From: Geomonas diazotrophica
GTDB taxonomy: Bacteria > Desulfobacterota > Desulfuromonadia > Geobacterales > Geobacteraceae
Length of the DNA stretch: 64,000 nucleotides
Assembly (NCBI RefSeq): GCF_018919385.1
Contig: NZ_JAHLMF010000003.1
Span: forward strand, 124,001-188,000
Direction of reading: 5' to 3'
The position numbers were made by a program, and so were the translations under genes. Shown here one piece after another: positions 24,861 to 32,937 of this stretch; within the stretch, counting starts at the first letter, position 1; the number at the start of each line of letters is the position of its first letter. The notes under the pieces are model-generated. The model searched no databases, was not told the origin of the DNA, and saw only the letters and a list, made by a program, of their open reading frames with translations.

Positions 24861-25822
24861 TGATGTCCATTGACGCCCATATCGCCGTAGTGCTCGGCGC
24901 CGTGCTGCTGGATCTGGTTCTCGGCGACCCGCGCGCTTTGCCTCACCCGGTGGTCGGTATCGGGGAGCTGATTTCCGCGCTCGAAGGGCCGCTGCGCCGC
25001 ATGGTCCCGAACGTCCGCCTGGCGGGTGTTCTGCTGCTGGTTATCACCGTCGGCGTCAGTTACGCGCTGGCCGCATCGTTCGTCTATGCGGCGTACCTGC
25101 TCGCTCCCGCCGCGGGTTTCGTCGTCTCCCTCTACCTCGCCTGGGTTTCGCTGGCAGCTCGTTCGCTGCACCTGGAGTCCGCCAAGGTGGTGCAGGCGCT
25201 GCAAAGCGGCGACCTCCCCGCCGCCAGACTGGCGCTGTCGTACATCGTGGGACGCGAGACCGCGGAGCTGGACGAGCCCGAGATCATCCGGGGAGCGGTG
25301 GAGACCGTTGCGGAGAACACCGGCGACGGAGTCATCGCGCCGCTGTTCTACCTGCTGCTGGGCGGCCCCGCGCTGGCCATCGCCTACAAGGCGGTTAACA
25401 CGCTGGACTCCATGGTGGGGTACAAGAACGAACGCTTTATCGAGTTCGGCTGGGCCTCGGCGCGCTTCGACGATCTGGCCAACTACGTGCCTGCGCGTCT
25501 GACCGGACTGCTCATGGTGCTGGCGGCTCCGTTGTGCGGTTTGAACGGCGGCGGCGCCTGGCGGATCCTGCGCAGAGACGGCAGGAACCACTCCTCGCCC
25601 AACAGCGGCTTCCCCGAGGCGGCGGCCGCCGGCGCCCTCGGCGTCAGGCTGGGCGGCGCGAACCGCTACTTCGGCAAGATCATCGAGAAGCCGACCATCG
25701 GCGACCCGCTGCTGCCGCTCTCCCGGGAGAGCTACGCCGGGGTGGTGCGGCTCATGTACGGCAGCGAGGCGCTGCTGGTGGCCGGATGGCTTGCGGCGCT
25801 GGCGCTGGTGGGGGGTATTTAA
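24860..25822 (+). CDS. cbiB: Adenosylcobinamide-phosphate synthase CbiB
   Basis: An integral membrane enzyme that attaches aminopropanol (or its phosphate) to adenosylcobyric acid. The 320-residue protein shows LLDLVLGDPRALPHPVVGIG at the start and ETVAENTGDGVIAPLFYLLLGG and NRYFGKIIEKPTIGD later. These are the CbiB/CobD landmarks. Hydrophobic segments lie near residues 50-95, 155-180, 205-225 and 295-320. ATG at 24860 overlaps the upstream TGA; ATG 24863 or GTG 24857 are equally possible in practice. Confidence 0.94.
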   Translation: MMSIDAHIAVVLGAVLLDLVLGDPRALPHPVVGIGELISALEGPLRRMVPNVRLAGVLLLVITVGVSYALAASFVYAAYLLAPAAGFVVSLYLAWVSLAARSLHLESAKVVQALQSGDLPAARLALSYIVGRETAELDEPEIIRGAVETVAENTGDGVIAPLFYLLLGGPALAIAYKAVNTLDSMVGYKNERFIEFGWASARFDDLANYVPARLTGLLMVLAAPLCGLNGGGAWRILRRDGRNHSSPNSGFPEAAAAGALGVRLGGANRYFGKIIEKPTIGDPLLPLSRESYAGVVRLMYGSEALLVAGWLAALALVGGI

Positions 25823-25830
25823 CAACCTGC

Positions 25831-25933
25831 CGGGGCATAATCATTCGCCCCGATTTTTGCAAGACATTCGCCGCTCTTGCCGCGGCATCAAATGGGGCAC
25901 GCGCGGCTGGGCAAATGATTATTTGCCCCTACA
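25831..25933. repeat. R2-family palindromic element, degenerate
   Basis: The left end CGGGGCATAATCATTCGCCCC has lost part of the usual TGTAGGGGCGAA. The right end GGGCAAATGATTATTTGCCC plus CTACA is intact. The remaining bases up to 26048 hold a short CCTCTCCTGATAAGAGAGG stem and a GGGCCGCCTGCGGGCGG palindrome, but no gene. Confidence 0.85.
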
Positions 25934-26048
25934 GGCGGTGTTCGCACCCCCTCTCCTGATAAGAGAGGGTAGCATCAGCCTGCTTGAGTACAGATCTGGA
26001 TATCTATAGGTGTCCCACCGGGCCGCCTGCGGGCGGAAAAGGTAAGCT

Positions 26049-27128
26049 ATGGCAATCGCACACGAACATGGAGGCAACGTCTTCGCCGTGGCCAGGAACC
26101 TCGGGCTGGCGCCGGAGCGGATCATCGACTTCTCCGCCAGCATAAATCCGCTGGGGATGGCGCCGGGGGTGCGCGAGGCGCTGACGGCGAGCCTGGACCG
26201 CCTGCTCCATTACCCGGACAAGGGAGCCGCCGAGCTGAAACAGGCGCTGGCCGCCTACCACGGTGTCGAACCGTCCCAAATCGCCGTAGCAAACGGCTCC
26301 ACGGAGCTGATACACCTGCTGCCGCGCACTTTCCAGGGGAAGAAGGCCCTGGTCGTGGCGCCCGCATTCGCGGAGTACGCCCTGGCCCTGGAGCGGGCCG
26401 GGTGGCAGATCGAGTATTTCACCCTGTCCCCCGCTGACGACTTCGCCCTCGATGTGGCAGCCCTGGCGCAAAGGGTCGCCGACGGCTACGACATGCTCTT
26501 TCTTTGCAACCCGGGCAACCCCGCAGGAAACCTGCAGCCACTGCGTGAGATCGCCGGGGTCGTCGACCTCTGCCGGGAGAGCGGAACCTTCCTGGTGCTG
26601 GACGAGGCCTTCATCGATTTCTGCGAGGAGGAGTCGGCGAAGCACCTGGTAGTGCGGAACCCGCGGGCGATCCTGCTCCGCTCCATGACCAAGTTCTTCG
26701 GTATTCCCGGCTTGCGCCTGGGCTACGCCATCGCTGCTGCGGAAACGGTTGCGGAAATCGCGGCCCAGCAGGATCCCTGGAGCGTCAACACGGCGGCCCA
26801 GGTGGCCGGCATCGCCTCTCTGGCGGATCAGGATTACTGCCGCCGCACCAGGAGCTACGTCGATGAGGAGCGCGCACGACTGGCCGCCGCCCTCGCGGAC
26901 GTGCCCGGTCTGAAAGTCTTCCCGGGGCGGGCCAATTATCTGCTGGTCCGGATACTGCGGGCGGGGGTGAGCGCGGGACAGTTGCGCGAGGCGTTGCTTG
27001 CCAAGGGAATGATGATTAGGGACTGCAGCAATTTCCAGGGTCTGGACGCCAGCTTCTTCAGGGTCGCGGTACGGCTCGAGGAAGAAAATGACCTGCTGCT
27101 GCGAGGATTGGCGACAGAGTTGGCCTAG
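26049..27128 (+). CDS. cobD: Threonine-phosphate decarboxylase (cobalamin aminopropanol branch)
   Basis: A PLP enzyme of the aminotransferase class I/II fold, 359 residues. It decarboxylates L-threonine O-3-phosphate to aminopropanol phosphate, the side-chain precursor used by CbiB. HEHGGNVFAVARNLGLAPERIIDFSASINPLG is the typical CobD/CobC start. LCNPGNPAG, VLDEAFIDF and SMTKFFGIPGLRLGYA carry the PLP-site Asn, Asp and Schiff-base Lys. Histidinol-phosphate aminotransferase is the close paralogue, but the start motif and operon favour CobD. Symbol follows the Salmonella convention (cobC in Pseudomonas). Confidence 0.92.
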   Translation: MAIAHEHGGNVFAVARNLGLAPERIIDFSASINPLGMAPGVREALTASLDRLLHYPDKGAAELKQALAAYHGVEPSQIAVANGSTELIHLLPRTFQGKKALVVAPAFAEYALALERAGWQIEYFTLSPADDFALDVAALAQRVADGYDMLFLCNPGNPAGNLQPLREIAGVVDLCRESGTFLVLDEAFIDFCEEESAKHLVVRNPRAILLRSMTKFFGIPGLRLGYAIAAAETVAEIAAQQDPWSVNTAAQVAGIASLADQDYCRRTRSYVDEERARLAAALADVPGLKVFPGRANYLLVRILRAGVSAGQLREALLAKGMMIRDCSNFQGLDASFFRVAVRLEEENDLLLRGLATELA

Positions 27129-27143
27129 GGGGCGAGAAAACGT

Positions 27144-27188
27144 CCCTCACCCGCCCTGCGGGCACCCTCTCCCGGAGGGAGAGGGGAG
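27144..27188. repeat. R3-family repeat, short copy
   Basis: CCCTCACCCGCCCTGCGGGC then ACCCTCTCCCGGAGGGAGAG: a compact copy of the R3 module following cobD. It contains two small palindromes and could also act as a 3' stem for the cobalamin operon transcript. Confidence 0.85.
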
Positions 27189-27260
27189 TAGCGGGAGATC
27201 ATAGCTGATCGGGTTTACTGATGGCCTGGCACACGATCCCGGGAGTTCCGGGGAAAGGAC

Positions 27261-27295
27261 AAAAAAAGAGGCCAGCCGGTTGCCCGGTTGGCCTT
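27261..27295 (-). terminator. Terminator of the PilZ gene
   Basis: On the minus strand GGCCAACCGG, a four-base loop, CCGGCTGGCC and then TCTTTTTTT. It is an intrinsic terminator about 50 bases after the PilZ stop codon. Confidence 0.88.
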
Positions 27296-27347
27296 GTCAG
27301 TTCCTGCATTACACCATGTTGTTCCGTCGGCCTTGCGGTCGCCGCAA

Positions 27348-28079
27348 CTAGCTGTTGGAGAGCGAGTAGAAGTCCTTGCGGCACAGCCTGATACGCTTGA
27401 TCTCTTCGTTGCAGACGTAGCGGACTATGGCGTCGCGATCCCTCTCGTTGATGTGCATGAAGCGCAGGCCCGCGTTGTGGATCACCCCGTTGCCGCTCGC
27501 GATCTTGTCGACGTGCATAACCTGAGCAACCACCGGCACCACTTTCGGCTCGGGCAGCGGCAGATGGAAGGTGGCATAGACGATGTCGTCCCGCGTCATC
27601 GCCATCTCGGTCTCGGTGCGCAACCCCCCGCCGCTGATGTTGACGATCCTCGGCAGGCTGCTCTGTGTGGCCACCCGCAGACCGGCGGTGCCGCTTTCCT
27701 CAGCGGTGCCGGCGGTAACGTTGAACAGGATCACCGGGATGTCGGTGCCGAGGCGGAAGTATTCCCTCTGGTCCTCGGGGGTCACCCGGTCGGTGAAGGC
27801 CACCCGAAGGTCCTCCTCGCCGTGGTCGTCCAGCACCACCCCTTTGCAGCGATAGCTGTTGCCGCCCATGCCGACCCGGACCACCAGCGGTGCTTCGCGC
27901 CGCAGCAGCACACCCTCGGGGAGTTTCTCACGGGACAGCCTCAGACGCACCTCGGTATCGTTTATCTCGGTGACTACCGCGCCGTCATTGAAAACCGTAT
28001 CCCCCGATAATGCCACTTCGACCCGCGCCTTCTGGCCCGGTTGGAAGTAGTCCTTATAGTTGTAGGTTCCGTTTTGCAT
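27348..28079 (-). CDS. PilZ-domain (YcgR-like) c-di-GMP receptor protein
   Basis: A 243-residue cytoplasmic protein. Residues 10-110 resemble the N-terminal YcgR beta domain (QPGQKARVEVAL...). Residues 120-235 are a PilZ domain with QREYFR (RxxxR motif) and NISGGGLR (NxSxxG motif), the two c-di-GMP contacts. It probably couples c-di-GMP level to motility or surface traits. Start ATG at 28079 (MQNGTYNYKDY) fits the domain; an upstream extension in frame is unsupported. Divergent from zur. Confidence 0.82.
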   Translation of the reverse strand: MQNGTYNYKDYFQPGQKARVEVALSGDTVFNDGAVVTEINDTEVRLRLSREKLPEGVLLRREAPLVVRVGMGGNSYRCKGVVLDDHGEEDLRVAFTDRVTPEDQREYFRLGTDIPVILFNVTAGTAEESGTAGLRVATQSSLPRIVNISGGGLRTETEMAMTRDDIVYATFHLPLPEPKVVPVVAQVMHVDKIASGNGVIHNAGLRFMHINERDRDAIVRYVCNEEIKRIRLCRKDFYSLSNS

Positions 28080-28320
28080 GTGACGCCGCCCACCAAATGA
28101 AATAACAACAAAGGTACAGCTGCTTACAGCCTGCAATACAAACGCCAACGGTGCCCCGAGTGCCGGCGGTGCGGGCAACTAACTGATCTAGCGAAGTTGA
28201 CGTGTTCGACTCTTCTAATCATGCAGCGGGTTCTGTCCGCCAAAGGCCGGAAATGCTGGGCCATATCACCGGAAGCGTTGGAATATTAACGCAAAGTGTC
28301 TTTTAATTACAATATTTTTC
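28080..28320. other. Intergenic region between PilZ gene and zur promoter
   Basis: No ORF or repeat family member is visible in this stretch. It must carry the PilZ gene promoter on the minus strand; I could not assign a convincing -35/-10 pair. A/T-rich sequence (TTTTAATTACAATATTTTTC) directly precedes the zur -35 box and may act as an UP element. Confidence 0.4.
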
Positions 28321-28364
28321 TTGACATCAAGGCCATGCTGGCTATCCTAAAACGAAATCATTTC
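28321..28364 (+). promoter_or_regulatory. zur-znu promoter with palindromic operator
   Basis: TTGACA (28321-28326), a 16-base spacer and TATCCT (28343-28348) form a sigma-70 promoter. A perfect 11-base palindrome GAAATCATTTC (28354-28364) falls where transcription should start. Its GAAAT...ATTTC ends recall Zur boxes, so it is the likely autoregulatory operator of the zinc operon. Confidence 0.65.
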
Positions 28365-28379
28365 TATTTAGAGGCGGGT

Positions 28380-28814
28380 ATGGACCAGCGTCACGCAACA
28401 GCCTTGAAAGCCGCCGGCATGAAGGCGACGCCCAAGAGGCTGGCAATTCTCGAGATGCTCGAGGCGGAGCCGGGATACGCGAGCCCCGAGGAACTCTGGA
28501 AGAGGTTGAAGGACCGTTTCGACCGGCTGGGCCTTCCGACGGTGTACCGCAACCTTGAGGAACTCTCCGAAAGCGGCGTGCTCTCCAAGGTCATCCATCC
28601 GAACCGCCAGCTCTACTATTACTTCTGCAGCAACCGCGAGCACCATCACCACTTCGTCTGCCTTTCCTGCCGCAAGGTCGAGGATATCCCCTCCTGTGGC
28701 ATCGAGGCGCTGGAGCATGAGGTGTCCAAGCGCAACGGTGGGAAGGTGCTCTCGCACATCCTGCAGTTGAACGGACTGTGCGGCGGTTGTGCCGACAACG
28801 AGGAAAAACGATGA
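28380..28814 (+). CDS. zur: Fur-family regulator, probably Zur
   Basis: A 144-residue Fur-superfamily repressor. It has the winged helix (KATPKRLAILEMLEAEPGYASPEELW, LPTVYRNLEELSESGVL), the His-rich hinge HHHHFVCLSC, and the structural zinc pairs CLSC and CGGC. ATG at 28380 has GAGGCGGG upstream. Its stop overlaps the ATG of znuA, and the next genes are a zinc ABC transporter, so zinc sensing is the natural reading. PerR or Fur cannot be excluded from sequence alone. Confidence 0.85.
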   Translation: MDQRHATALKAAGMKATPKRLAILEMLEAEPGYASPEELWKRLKDRFDRLGLPTVYRNLEELSESGVLSKVIHPNRQLYYYFCSNREHHHHFVCLSCRKVEDIPSCGIEALEHEVSKRNGGKVLSHILQLNGLCGGCADNEEKR

Positions 28815-29737
28815 AATGGCTGATGGCCTTACTTCTGGCGCTGCTCCTGGCTGTGCCGGGATGCAGCAGGGAAAAGCAGCAAACGGACGGCAAACTCCAG
28901 GTGGTGACCACCCTGTTCCCGCTCTACGACTTCGCCAGGACCATCGGCGGCGATAAGGCTCGGGTGAGCCTGCTGCTTCCTCCCGGCGTCGAGCCGCACT
29001 CCTTCGAGCCGCGTCCTGAAGATGTGGTTCGGGTGAACCGCGCCGACCTCTTCGTCTATACCAATGCGGTCATGGAGCCCTGGGGCGCCAACATCATCTC
29101 CGGTCTCGACCGGGGCAAGGTGGAGGTGGTCGAGGGGGGGAAGGGGATACCGCTGGTGCAGGGGCCGGTCTCGGACCAGCATCGCGGGGAGCACGACGCC
29201 CATGAAGGGAAGGGGGGCGACCCGCACATCTGGCTGGACTTCGACAACGCCCGCGCCATCGCCAAAAACATCCTGACAGCCTACGTCGCCCGCGATCCGG
29301 CCAACAAGGCTTATTACGAGCAGAACGCGGCGAAGCTGGACGGGCAACTGGCCGTACTGGACCAGCGTTTCAAGGAGACCCTGGCCCAATGTCCGAAGAA
29401 GGTGCTGCTGCATGGCGGGCACTACGCCTTCGGGTATCTCGCCAGGCGCTACGGCCTCAAATACATCTCCGCCTCGGCGGTGAACGCCGATGCCGAGCCC
29501 ACCCCGGCCAAGCTGGCCGAACTGGTGCAGGTGATGCGCCGCGAGCACCTGAACTACGTCTACACCGAGGAGCTGCTGAGCCCCCGCATTGCCGAGACCA
29601 TCGCCCGGGAGACAGGCGCCAAGGTGCTCCCGCTGCGGGCCGGGCACAACGTCACCAGGGACGAACTGCAGCGCGGTGTCAGCTTCATCTCCCTCATGGA
29701 AGAAAATCTCCAAAACCTGAAGACGGGACTGCAATGA
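28811..29737 (+). CDS. znuA: Zinc ABC transporter substrate-binding lipoprotein ZnuA
   Basis: Captures Zn2+ outside the inner membrane. Residues 1-18 are a lipoprotein signal ending LAVPGC. The mature cluster A-I binding protein has VVTTLFPLYDFARTIGGD, PPGVEPHSFEPRPEDV (first metal His), a His/Asp-rich loop (DQHRGEHDAHEGKGGDPHIW), HGGHYAFGYLARRYGL, and an acidic C-terminal ligand region. The His-rich loop favours zinc over manganese. 308 residues. Start overlaps the zur stop, and its stop overlaps znuC. Confidence 0.92.
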   Translation: MKWLMALLLALLLAVPGCSREKQQTDGKLQVVTTLFPLYDFARTIGGDKARVSLLLPPGVEPHSFEPRPEDVVRVNRADLFVYTNAVMEPWGANIISGLDRGKVEVVEGGKGIPLVQGPVSDQHRGEHDAHEGKGGDPHIWLDFDNARAIAKNILTAYVARDPANKAYYEQNAAKLDGQLAVLDQRFKETLAQCPKKVLLHGGHYAFGYLARRYGLKYISASAVNADAEPTPAKLAELVQVMRREHLNYVYTEELLSPRIAETIARETGAKVLPLRAGHNVTRDELQRGVSFISLMEENLQNLKTGLQ

Positions 29738-30486
29738 AAGACAAGGCTCTCAGCGTCCGCAACCTCTGCGCCGGCTACCACGGCACCGAGGTGCTGCAGG
29801 ACATAAGCTTCAGCGTGAACGCCGGCGACTACGTCGGGATCTGCGGCCCCAACGGCTCGGGCAAGAGCACCATGGTCAAGATCATCCTGTCGCTTCTGGC
29901 TCCGACCTCGGGAGAGGTGTCCCTGCTGGGGAGCCCGCAGGCATCCTTCCACGACTGGCACCGGATCGGTTACCTGCCGCAGGGGCTGCAGTTCTTCAAC
30001 CCGAACTTTCCAGCCACGGTCGACGAGGTGGTCCGCCTGGGGCGGCTCTCCGCCAAGAAGTTCCCCAGGCGCTTCACCCGGGAGGATGCCCTGGCCGTTG
30101 AGCGGACCATGGAATGGATGGGGATCTCCCACATCAGGGGGGCCATGATCGGCGAACTATCCGGGGGGCTGCGCCAGCGGGTGCTCCTGGCCCGTGCGCT
30201 GGTGAACGAACCGGCACTGCTGGTGATGGACGAGCCGACCACCGCGCTCGACCCGGAGACCAGGGAGAGTTTCTACAAGCTGATCTTCGAGATGAACCGG
30301 GAGAGAAACTGCACCGTGCTCCTGGTCACCCACGACACGGCCACCATAGGGAAGTACGCCTCGCACCTGCTGTACCTGGACAAGAAGGTGATCTTCTACG
30401 GCAGTTTCGACGATTTCTGCAGTTCCCCCGAGATGACCGGTTTCTTCGGGGAGCACGGCCAGCACCTGGTCTGCCACCGGCATTGA
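29734..30486 (+). CDS. znuC: Zinc ABC transporter ATP-binding protein ZnuC
   Basis: The ATPase of the zinc importer, 250 residues. It has Walker A GPNGSGKST near residue 45, the signature ELSGGLRQRVLLARAL, Walker B LLVMDEPTTALD, and the H-loop VTHD. The start overlaps the znuA stop (ATGA). Standard length. Its permease partner znuB is separated by 364 bases of repeats. Confidence 0.93.
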   Translation: MKDKALSVRNLCAGYHGTEVLQDISFSVNAGDYVGICGPNGSGKSTMVKIILSLLAPTSGEVSLLGSPQASFHDWHRIGYLPQGLQFFNPNFPATVDEVVRLGRLSAKKFPRRFTREDALAVERTMEWMGISHIRGAMIGELSGGLRQRVLLARALVNEPALLVMDEPTTALDPETRESFYKLIFEMNRERNCTVLLVTHDTATIGKYASHLLYLDKKVIFYGSFDDFCSSPEMTGFFGEHGQHLVCHRH

Positions 30487-30487
30487 G

Positions 30488-30838
30488 TCGCGGCATCCTG
30501 GCCGGCACCGTTGGGCGAATGATTATTCGCCCCTACGCGTGGACGCTGCCTTGGTACAACAACGAATCGCGGCATCCTGGCCGGCACCGTTGGGCGAATG
30601 ATTATTCGCCCCTACACGTGGACGCTGCCTTGGTACAACAACGAATCGCGGCTTTTTGGCCGGCACCGTCGGGCGAATGATTATTCGCCCCTACGCGTGG
30701 ACGCTGCCTTGGCACAACAACGAATCGCGGCATCCTGGCCGGTACCGTCGGGCGAATGGTTATTCGCCCGTGCCGTGCGGGCCTCCGCTGCATAACAACG
30801 GCTTTCCTGTAGGGGCGAATAATCATTCGCCCCGATTC
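30488..30838. repeat. Four 79-bp direct repeats carrying R2 palindromes
   Basis: Units start at 30488, 30567, 30646 and 30725, with exact 79-base period. Each contains TCGCGGCATCCTGGCCGGCA or a close variant and an R2 palindrome (GGGCGAATGATTATTCGCCC plus CTAC). The fourth is diverged. An inverted R2 end, TGTAGGGGCGAATAATCATT plus CGCCCC, closes the block at 30809-30833. It fills the znuC-znuB gap. Confidence 0.95.
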
Positions 30839-30850
30839 TGAGGTTTTGAA

Positions 30851-31675
30851 ATGAATCTGAACGAGATGCTCAGCTACGGCTTCATGCAGAGGGCGCTGAT
30901 CGGCGGGTCGCTGATCGCCATCCTTTGCTCGGTGCTCGGGGTGTTCCTCGTGCTGCGCAGGCTCTCGCTGATCGGCGACGGCCTCGCCCACGTAACCTTC
31001 GGCAGCGTCGCCCTGGCCCTCTTTTTCCGGCTGCACTCGGTCTACATGACCCTCTCCATCATCCCGGTGGTGCTCGCCTCGGCCCTGGGGATCCTGAAGC
31101 TCTCCCAGAAGGCGCGGATCTACGGCGACGCCGCCATCGGCATGGTCTCCGCCATCGGCATCGCGACGGGGGTGCTGCTCGCCAGCGTCGCCGGCGGCTT
31201 CAACATCGACCTTTTCAGCTACCTCTTCGGCAACATCCTTTCCATCAGCTCCAGCGAACTGGGCATTGCAGCGGTCCTGTTCTGCATCGTCATCGCCGGC
31301 GTGGTCATGTTCTACAACGAGCTCTTCGCCAGCACCTTCGACGAGGAACTGGCCAAGAGTTCCGGGCTCAACACGGACCGCATCAATACGGTGCTGGTGC
31401 TGCTCACCGCCCTGACCGTGGTGCTCGCCATGAAGGTGGTGGGCATCATGCTGATCTCGGCGCTCCTCATCCTGCCGGCGGTTTCCGCCCTGCAGATCGC
31501 CAAGGGGTTCAAGACCGCCATCGTTTCGGCGGCGGGAATCGGCGTCGCTACCGTCGTCTGCGGCATATCCCTCTCCTTCGTCATGAACCTCCCCACCGGC
31601 GCCACCATCGTGCTGATCAACTTCGCGGTCTTTCTCTGCGCCTTCGCCGCCCGGAGCCTGCTGCGTCACCCCTGA
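30851..31675 (+). CDS. znuB: Zinc ABC transporter permease ZnuB
   Basis: The membrane subunit of the zinc importer, 274 residues, ABC-3 family. Seven to eight hydrophobic segments are evident, with RRLSLIGDGLAHVTFGSVAL near residue 37 and ISALLILPAVSALQIAKGF near residue 200 as family motifs. GAGG lies nine bases before the ATG. It completes zur-znuA-znuC-znuB but is split from znuC by the repeat block, which may affect its expression. Confidence 0.93.
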   Translation: MNLNEMLSYGFMQRALIGGSLIAILCSVLGVFLVLRRLSLIGDGLAHVTFGSVALALFFRLHSVYMTLSIIPVVLASALGILKLSQKARIYGDAAIGMVSAIGIATGVLLASVAGGFNIDLFSYLFGNILSISSSELGIAAVLFCIVIAGVVMFYNELFASTFDEELAKSSGLNTDRINTVLVLLTALTVVLAMKVVGIMLISALLILPAVSALQIAKGFKTAIVSAAGIGVATVVCGISLSFVMNLPTGATIVLINFAVFLCAFAARSLLRHP

Positions 31676-31776
31676 ACCCTGCGCCAATTTTTTGATTGTT
31701 CCGGTTAACTTTCCGGGAGCACCGCCGATAAGCACAATGGGCGGGCATTCCGCCAGTACGCAACGAGGCGGCCGGG

Positions 31777-32937
31777 ATGATAGAGGCAAAGGGATGGGTA
31801 ACCGCTAAGGTCGGGGAGAGGTACACCGGCCACAACCGGGTGCTGGGCGTGATCGCCTCGCTCCTGGTCGGGCTGGTGCTGCTCGACGTCTACCTGGTTC
31901 CCCTGCAATCCCCCTGGGGGATGTACGTCGTGCTCGCCTCCTTGGCCCTTGGGGGCTTCCTCCTGCCCACACGGCTGCTGCTGCCCGACGGCCAGCTCAA
32001 GGCGTCTTTGGAACTGGTGCTCCTTTTGATCTACCTGGTCGCCGTCTGCTGGTTCACCGGCAGGACCGACAGCCCGTTCGTGTCGGCTATCTACCTGGTC
32101 CTGATGGCCACCTCGCTCACGCTGGGGAGGCGCATCACCTACCTCATGGCGGGGCTCGCCGTCGCCTCCTATTCGTTGCTCGCCACGGGCGAGTCCCCCC
32201 CGCTTTGGAGCCAGATACCCGGTTACCTGATCCATGTCTTCCCCTTCGTCCTGATCGCCCATGTGGGTGCCATCCTTGCCGGAGAGACCGAGGCCGCCCG
32301 CGCCGAGGTGGAGCGCCTCTCGCTCACCGACGACCTCACCGAGCTCAACAACATGCGCAGTTTCGAGGCCCTCGCCCTGCAGCAGGAGAAGGTCGCGCGC
32401 CGGTACCAGGCCCCCTTCGCCATCTGCATGCTGGACGCCGACAACCTGAAGCAGATCAACGACCGCTACGGTCACCTGGCGGGGACGGAACTGATCAAGT
32501 GGACCGCCCGGGTGATCAGGTCGAACATCAGGGAGAGCGACATCGCGGCACGCTTTGGCGGGGACGAGTTCATCATCATGTACACCGACCACGACAAGGA
32601 GCAGATCCGCCCGGCGGTGGAACGGATCGTCCGCGCCATGAGTTCCTGCCCCTTCAGCTACGACGGCGACCTGATCGAATGCACCTTGTCGGCCGGCATC
32701 GCCTCCTTCCCCTGGGACGGGGACGACCTAAAGAGCGTGGTGAAGCAGGCGGACCTGGCCATGTACCGCAGCAAGCGGCTGGGGAAGAACCGGGTGTCAC
32801 TGGCGGAGTCGGAGCGGGATCAGGGGGCGGAACGGGAGAAACTACAGGTACGGGGAGAAAAGCTTCGCGGCCGCGTCCCGCAGCTTGACGGGGAGCGAAC
32901 GGGCGTCCATCTCGGCAAGCGTGAGCTCCCGCGATAG
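31777..32937 (+). CDS. Membrane-bound GGDEF diguanylate cyclase
   Basis: Likely makes c-di-GMP. Residues 20-175 hold about six hydrophobic segments, a sensory membrane domain of unassigned type. Residues 185-345 are the GGDEF domain, with LTDDLTELNNMRSFE, DADNLKQINDRYGHLAG and the intact active site RFGGDEF near residue 260. No RxxD inhibitory site is obvious before it. The last 45 residues (charged, low complexity) overlap the 3' end of the converging cardiolipin synthase gene by 96 bases. Confidence 0.88.
   Translation: MIEAKGWVTAKVGERYTGHNRVLGVIASLLVGLVLLDVYLVPLQSPWGMYVVLASLALGGFLLPTRLLLPDGQLKASLELVLLLIYLVAVCWFTGRTDSPFVSAIYLVLMATSLTLGRRITYLMAGLAVASYSLLATGESPPLWSQIPGYLIHVFPFVLIAHVGAILAGETEAARAEVERLSLTDDLTELNNMRSFEALALQQEKVARRYQAPFAICMLDADNLKQINDRYGHLAGTELIKWTARVIRSNIRESDIAARFGGDEFIIMYTDHDKEQIRPAVERIVRAMSSCPFSYDGDLIECTLSAGIASFPWDGDDLKSVVKQADLAMYRSKRLGKNRVSLAESERDQGAEREKLQVRGEKLRGRVPQLDGERTGVHLGKRELPR

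Noticed and set aside
30488-30838. CRISPR-like array
   Set aside because: Period is a constant 79 bases with no unique spacers; the whole unit is repeated, and there are no cas genes.
30598-30841. Short ORFs with GRMIIRPY or ANDYSPL repeats in znuC-znuB gap
   Set aside because: They are translations of R2 palindromes and appear wherever R2 occurs; no SD.
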